Shown piece after piece: positions 6,338 to 8,968 of a stretch of DNA of 8,968 bases. The position numbers and the translations under genes are program-made. Source of the stretch: Ruminococcaceae bacterium UBA5408 (GTDB taxonomy: Bacteria; Bacillota; Clostridia; Oscillospirales; Acutalibacteraceae); contig DHNU01000027.1 in the NCBI GenBank assembly GCA_002407645.1, forward strand, positions 40,548 to 49,515. Direction: 5' to 3'. Below the pieces are notes generated by a model, which saw only the letters and a program-made list of their open reading frames with translations, was not told the DNA's origin and did not search any database. Positions within the stretch are counted from its first letter, which is position 1, and the number at the start of each line of letters is the position of its first letter.

Positions 6338-7423
6338 TTATTTGTTGTTCTTTTCGAAATCTTCCATAAATGCAACCAATTTTTCAACGCCTTCCATTGG
6401 CATAGCATTGTAAACAGAAGCACGCATTCCGCCGACTGTACGGTGACCTTTAATATTTACTAAATCATGTTCTTCTGCTTCTTTTACAAATTTAGCGTCG
6501 AGTTCTTTATTGCCTGTTACAAAAGGAATGTTCATAAGTGAACGGTCTTTAGGAACAACGGTACCTCTAAAGAGTTTGGAATTGTCAAGGAAATCATAAA
6601 TGAGAGAAGACTTCTTCTCGTTAATCTTCTTCATTTCTTCAAGTCCGCCAATTGTATTTTTAATCCAATCCAATACGAGCATGCACATATAAATTGAATA
6701 ACACGGGGGAGTATTGAACATGGAACCTTTATCTGCGTGTGTTTTGTAATTAAACATGGTTGGTGTAATGTCCATTGCACTTCCGATTAAATCTTCACGT
6801 ATAATTACTACGGTTAAACCTGCGGGAGCCATATTTTTCTGTGCACCGGCGTAAAGAATGCCGAATTTGCTTACGTCGATTGGCTCACTTAAAACACAGG
6901 ATGAAATATCAGCAACAAGCGTAACATCTCCGGTTTCGGGAAGTTTGTGATATTTTGTTCCGTAAATTGTGTTGTTCATGCAGATGTGGAAATAATCAGC
7001 ATCTTTAGAGAAGGTTTCAGGATTGAGTTCAGGAATGTAGCTGAAAGTTTTGTCTTCCGAAGAAGCCACTACATTTGCTTTGCCGTAACGGGCAGCTTCT
7101 TTGTAGGCTTTTGTAGCCCACTGGCCGGTAAGAACAAAGTCTGCCTTGTTGTTCTTTGTCATCAGGTTTAACGGTACCATCGCAAATTGGGAGGAAGCAC
7201 CGCCCTGTAAGAACAGGACTTTGTAATTATCGGGAATATTCATTACTTCACGAAGTAAACTTTCTGCAGAATTAATAATTCCCTCAAAAACTTTAGATCG
7301 ATGGGACATCTCCATAACGGATTGACCGCATCCTTTGTAGTCAAGCATTTCTGCCGCGGCACGGCGCAGCACCGGTTCAGGCATCATTGAGGGACCTGCG
7401 GAAAAGTTGTAGACACGTTTCAT
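6338..7423 (-). CDS. serC: Phosphoserine aminotransferase
   Basis: PLP-dependent transfer of the glutamate amino group to 3-phosphohydroxypyruvate, giving phosphoserine; it may also serve 3-hydroxypyruvate-phosphate analogues in vitamin B6 synthesis. The 361 residues match family length. Signatures are YNFSAGPSMMP (5-15), the SHR motif (40-42), GGASSQF (74-80), D172 in ADISS contacting the PLP pyridine nitrogen, the Schiff-base lysine K196 in YAGAQKNMAPAG, and GHRTVGGMRAS (327-336), which binds substrate phosphate. The ATG at 7423 is chosen because GGAGG (7433-7437) lies 9 bases upstream; a TTG at 7432 would touch the binding site. It is the first gene of the leftward serC-serA operon. No phosphoserine phosphatase gene is in the window. 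Confidence 0.97.
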   Translation of the reverse strand: MKRVYNFSAGPSMMPEPVLRRAAAEMLDYKGCGQSVMEMSHRSKVFEGIINSAESLLREVMNIPDNYKVLFLQGGASSQFAMVPLNLMTKNNKADFVLTGQWATKAYKEAARYGKANVVASSEDKTFSYIPELNPETFSKDADYFHICMNNTIYGTKYHKLPETGDVTLVADISSCVLSEPIDVSKFGILYAGAQKNMAPAGLTVVIIREDLIGSAMDITPTMFNYKTHADKGSMFNTPPCYSIYMCMLVLDWIKNTIGGLEEMKKINEKKSSLIYDFLDNSKLFRGTVVPKDRSLMNIPFVTGNKELDAKFVKEAEEHDLVNIKGHRTVGGMRASVYNAMPMEGVEKLVAFMEDFEKNNK

Positions 7424-7432
7424 TAAGCGCAA

Positions 7433-7437
7433 CCTCC
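7433..7437 (-). promoter_or_regulatory. Ribosome binding site that fixes the serC start
   Basis: GGAGG on the minus strand, 9 bases before the ATG at 7423. The longer in-frame TTG start (7432) would leave no spacer, and serine aminotransferases normally begin directly with a short M-x-R-x-YNFSAGP segment, as the ATG start gives. Confidence 0.9.
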
Positions 7438-7447
7438 AAAAAAATTT

Positions 7448-7464
7448 TTATGGTAAAACCATAA
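7448..7464 (-). other. Hairpin plus T-run in the serC leader
   Basis: Perfect 7-bp inverted repeat TTATGGT/ACCATAA with a 3-base loop. On the transcribed (minus) strand it is followed by A's and then seven T's, ending right at the GGAGG of serC. It could be a weak attenuator, a translational stem or a protein-binding site. The stem is short and AT-rich, so constitutive termination is unlikely. Confidence 0.45.
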
Positions 7465-7466
7465 GA

Positions 7467-7487
7467 GTTATAATGAGTAATTATAAC
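7467..7487. promoter_or_regulatory. Inverted repeat over the serC -10 region, operator candidate
   Basis: Perfect palindrome GTTATAAT (7467-7474), 5-base centre GAGTA, ATTATAAC (7480-7487). One arm contains the whole serC -10 box and the other covers the expected start point near 7473. A repressor bound here would block initiation. The AT-only composition of the arms means that part of the symmetry could come from the -10 box by chance. Confidence 0.5.
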
Positions 7488-7508
7488 GCTTTAGCTAAGT
7501 GAAGTCAA
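7480..7508 (-). promoter_or_regulatory. Promoter of the serC-serA operon
   Basis: On the minus strand, TTGACT (7508-7503), a 17-base spacer, then a perfect TATAAT (7485-7480). Expected initiation near 7473 gives a leader of about 50 bases carrying the hairpin at 7448-7464. This is the strongest promoter in the window by match. Confidence 0.85.
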
Positions 7509-7583
7509 TAACACAAATGTATAAAAAATAAAGGTAATTTGCCAAGTTTCGGTGAAATAACTCAAGACAAAAACATTGTTTAA

Positions 7584-7611
7584 TTGCCAAAGCTGCTGCT
7601 TATGATACAAT
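7584..7611 (+). promoter_or_regulatory. Relic promoter of the decayed hydrogenase-associated locus
   Basis: TTGCCA (7584-7589), a 16-base spacer, then TACAAT (7606-7611) with the TG extension two bases upstream (TGATACAAT). Initiation would be near 7618, about 50 bases before the relic GTG start at 7670. It looks functional although the genes behind it are broken. Confidence 0.6.
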
Positions 7612-7669
7612 ATTTATATAATTATTTTATGCCACACTGAAAATTTTGTTAATAATTAATCAAAACAAA

Positions 7670-7803
7670 GTGAATAAATAGAAATTAGAGATGTTATCAA
7701 AATTCTTGACGCAGATGTTATAATACAGGGTAATTCGGAAGAGAAACTTAAAGCTGCGTGTGGAAGCGATGTGATGAGCGGCATACTTACTGGGCTTGAC
7801 TAT
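7670..7803 (+). pseudogene. Fragment resembling a DRTGG-domain protein
   Basis: The frame beginning at 7681 reads EIRDVIKILDADVI, then KLKAACGSDVMSGIL and LTGL. This resembles the N-terminus of the small DRTGG-domain proteins that begin clostridial [FeFe]-hydrogenase operons; the ACGSDxMSxxL motif followed by LTGL is characteristic, from memory. About 10 codons normally between these two motifs appear to be missing. A GTG at 7670 followed by AAT AAA would give the expected M-N-K, but it is out of frame with the rest by a 1-2 base indel and hits TAG, and no ribosome binding site precedes it. Similarity is lost after about 7800. Family assignment rests on short motifs only. Confidence 0.5.
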
Positions 7804-7853
7804 TATTCGCGTGGTGTGCCGGCCTGCCGAGCGCTTGCAGAGGATATTGTTAA

Positions 7854-8018
7854 AGGGTATGCAAAGAAATTAAACAGGCAGCGGATGCTTTGCCTACAAG
7901 GTATAAAAATCAAAAAGGCGCAATTTTGCCTGCTTTACAGGAAGCACAGAATGTGTACGGATATCTTCTTATTGAAGTTCAGAGCATTATTGCAGAGGGA
8001 CTAAACGTTAATTTATAA
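7854..8018 (+). pseudogene. Fragment resembling the N-terminal part of a NuoE-like subunit
   Basis: A frame open from 7854 to the TAA at 8016-8018 reads KEIKQAADALPTRYKNQKGA, then ILPALQEAQNVYGYL and EVQSIIAEGLNV. This is the N-terminal helical region of the NADH dehydrogenase/hydrogenase 24-kDa (NuoE/HndA) family, where P-x-L-Q-x-A-Q-x-x-x-GY-L and the following helix are hallmarks. It stops exactly before the thioredoxin-like [2Fe-2S] domain (usual continuation V-x-GVATFY), so all four cluster cysteines are missing. The nearby ATG at 7859 is one base out of frame: removing C7862 would restore M-K-E-I-K. Together with the preceding fragment it indicates deletion of a hydrogenase-associated cluster. 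An open frame over 7771-8004 in another phase is not a gene. Confidence 0.65.
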
Positions 8019-8026
8019 TACAGAAC

Positions 8027-8049
8027 CTAATATTCTTATTAGCCTTTTT
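8027..8049 (+). terminator. Weak terminator-like hairpin after the relic locus
   Basis: CTAATA (8027-8032), loop TTCT, TATTAG (8037-8042), then CC and five T's. The stem is short with a single G-C pair, so it is at best weak. It has the same hairpin/T-run/TGTTATAAT order as the two strong terminators at 853 and 3374. Confidence 0.35.
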
Positions 8050-8050
8050 A

Positions 8051-8059
8051 TGTTATAAT
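8051..8059 (+). promoter_or_regulatory. Extended -10 promoter of the YdcF-family gene
   Basis: TGTTATAAT, a full extended -10 match and identical to the boxes in repeat copies A and B. Initiation near 8066 leaves about 23 bases before the ATG at 8089. No clear -35 box is visible at the usual distance. Confidence 0.6.
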
Positions 8060-8088
8060 GATATAAATTAGTTAAATAAGGTGGTTAA

Positions 8089-8871
8089 ATGAAAAAACTA
8101 TTTAAAATTATATTTATTTTCTTTTCGCTTGCGGGTTTTGCATGGTTTTTTGAACCTATTTTATGTGGTGTAAAAAATATAGGTAATATATTCGGCCTTG
8201 CATTATGTGCGCTTGTTTTTGCGGTAACGATTTTTTGGGAAAAGATTATTTTAAAATGTAAAAAATCAAAAGGCGTACGAATTTTCTGCCGTACTGTTTT
8301 TGTATTGTTTGGTATCGGAATTTTGTGGACAGCAGTACTCACCGGGTGCATACTTTACGGCGCAAATGCTTTTAACAATAATCCAAAACCGCCCGAAGAC
8401 GTAACGGTTGTCGTTTTAGGAAGTAAGGTTAACGGGACTGAACCGAGTGCGGATTTACGAGAAAGAATAAATGCGGCGTCAGAGTTTTTAAGGCAAAATC
8501 CAAGTGTAAAATGTATAGCAAGCGGAGGAAAGGGAGCAGGAGAACAAATATCAGAAGCCGAAGCAATACGTACAAGCTTAATAGAAAATAATATTGAGCC
8601 TTCAAGAATTTTAGTGGAGGACAAATCCAAATCGACTACGGAAAACCTTAAAAATTCACTGAATATTATAAATGAAAAAAATCTAAGTAAAAATATAGCA
8701 ATAGTAACTGATGAATACCACCAGTTCCGCGCGGGCAAAATGGCATCTTCAATAGGGTTAAATCCATATCCCGTCAATGCCGCTACACCAAGTTATATTT
8801 TTTCCGCATGCTATGCAAGGGAGCTTTTGGCACTGACAAATTTCTTATTATTGGGCAATTTACTATCATAA
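8089..8871 (+). CDS. YdcF/DUF218-family membrane-anchored protein
   Basis: 260 residues. The N-terminal third carries hydrophobic segments at about 5-22, 31-50 and 68-91, separated by a basic loop (KCKKSKGVR, 56-64). The DUF218 domain (about 105-245) follows and contains VVVLGSKVNG (107-116), the L-R-E-R-I-xx-A segment (123-130), ASGGKG (144-149), SEAEAIRTSLIENNIEPSRI (155-174), the ED-K-S-K-S-T-x-E-N segment (177-186), and VTDEYHQFRA (206-215) with its conserved H211 and R214. This is the YdcF/SanA/ElyC superfamily, associated with the cell envelope in several bacteria; biochemical activity is unsettled. The last segment is fairly hydrophobic (about 236-258) but ends without charge. The start has AAGGTGG at 8078-8084, 4 bases before ATG. 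It is expressed from its own extended -10 promoter and precedes a separately promoted dihydroorotase-like gene. Family assignment is firm; the cellular role is not. Confidence 0.88.
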   Translation: MKKLFKIIFIFFSLAGFAWFFEPILCGVKNIGNIFGLALCALVFAVTIFWEKIILKCKKSKGVRIFCRTVFVLFGIGILWTAVLTGCILYGANAFNNNPKPPEDVTVVVLGSKVNGTEPSADLRERINAASEFLRQNPSVKCIASGGKGAGEQISEAEAIRTSLIENNIEPSRILVEDKSKSTTENLKNSLNIINEKNLSKNIAIVTDEYHQFRAGKMASSIGLNPYPVNAATPSYIFSACYARELLALTNFLLLGNLLS

Positions 8872-8887
8872 TAAAGTATAGTATAAT
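8859..8887 (+). promoter_or_regulatory. Promoter for the dihydroorotase-like gene
   Basis: TTTACT (8859-8864), a 17-base spacer, then a perfect TATAAT (8882-8887). The -35 half lies inside the end of the upstream coding region. Initiation near 8894 would leave about 26 bases of leader before the ATG at 8920. I see no terminator between the two genes, so read-through is also possible. Confidence 0.55.
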
Positions 8888-8919
8888 TAAAATAATAATA
8901 TTTAAATTCGGAGGTACTG

Positions 8920-8968
8920 ATGGAGCGGCTTCTAATTAAGAATATCAGAATAGTTGACCCCGCAAACT
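8920..8968 (+). CDS. pyrC: Probable dihydroorotase, N-terminus only (3' end outside window)
   Basis: Only 16 codons are visible, MERLLIKNIRIVDPAN. This matches the opening beta strand of bacterial dihydroorotases of the amidohydrolase superfamily (typically L-L-I-K-N-x-x-V-x-D-P-A-N), which close N-carbamoyl-aspartate to dihydroorotate in pyrimidine synthesis. GGAGGT at 8910-8915 lies 4 bases before the ATG. Other amidohydrolases (hydantoinase/dihydropyrimidinase, adenine deaminase) begin similarly, and the metal-binding HxH lies beyond the window, so the assignment is provisional. Confidence 0.6.
   Translation, partial: MERLLIKNIRIVDPAN

Noticed and set aside
7424..7432. TTG start at 7432 extending serC by three residues
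   Set aside because: It directly abuts the GGAGG site with no spacer, and the ATG at 7423 has a 9-base spacer and the usual family N-terminus.
7771..8004. A 77-codon open frame as a small gene
   Set aside because: Its first residues continue the DRTGG-like fragment and the rest runs out of frame over the NuoE-like fragment. There is no ribosome binding site and no sensible protein composition.

Overview
The window comes from an AT-rich, low-GC Gram-positive bacterium, most likely a member of the Clostridia. The rpoA-rplQ end of the ribosomal operon has Firmicute-type protein sequences, the Shine-Dalgarno sites are GGAGG-like, the intrinsic terminators are strong, and there are traces of a clostridial [FeFe]-hydrogenase gene cluster. 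A placement near the Oscillospirales/Ruminococcaceae is an impression from protein style only.

Layout, left to right. (1) 1-881: the 3' part of rpoA, then rplQ, closed by a strong intrinsic terminator. (2) 881-3630: a large secreted protein of tandem beta-type repeats (1339-3360), flanked by two direct copies of a non-coding element (881-1056 and 3407-3630). Each copy starts exactly at the T-run of an intrinsic terminator and opens with the extended -10 sequence TGTTATAAT. (3) 3750-4956: nagA with its own promoter and tandem TTG starts. (4) 5075-7508: a leftward serC-serA operon for the first two steps of serine synthesis. It has a near-consensus promoter overlapped by a perfect 8-bp inverted repeat, a leader hairpin, and a bidirectional terminator shared with the converging nagA. 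(5) 7584-8049: a decayed locus with a good relic promoter, a fragment resembling a DRTGG-domain protein, and a fragment resembling the N-terminal part of a NuoE-type subunit, with frames broken and the remaining genes missing. (6) 8051-8871: a membrane-anchored YdcF/DUF218-family protein. (7) 8859-8968: promoter and first 16 codons of a probable dihydroorotase.

The core genes (transcription/translation, serine synthesis, amino-sugar catabolism, probably pyrimidine synthesis) are ordinary. The accessory interest lies in the direct-repeat-flanked secreted protein, the terminator/extended -10 pairs that may start small RNAs or long leaders, the regulatory architecture upstream of serC, and the hydrogenase-cluster relic. 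The two long gene-free stretches are 839-1338 (terminator, repeat copy A, a leader hairpin, a -10-like box, otherwise AT-rich sequence with no recognisable gene) and 3361-3816 (terminator, repeat copy B, nagA promoter). I saw no tRNA, rRNA, CRISPR array or transposase.
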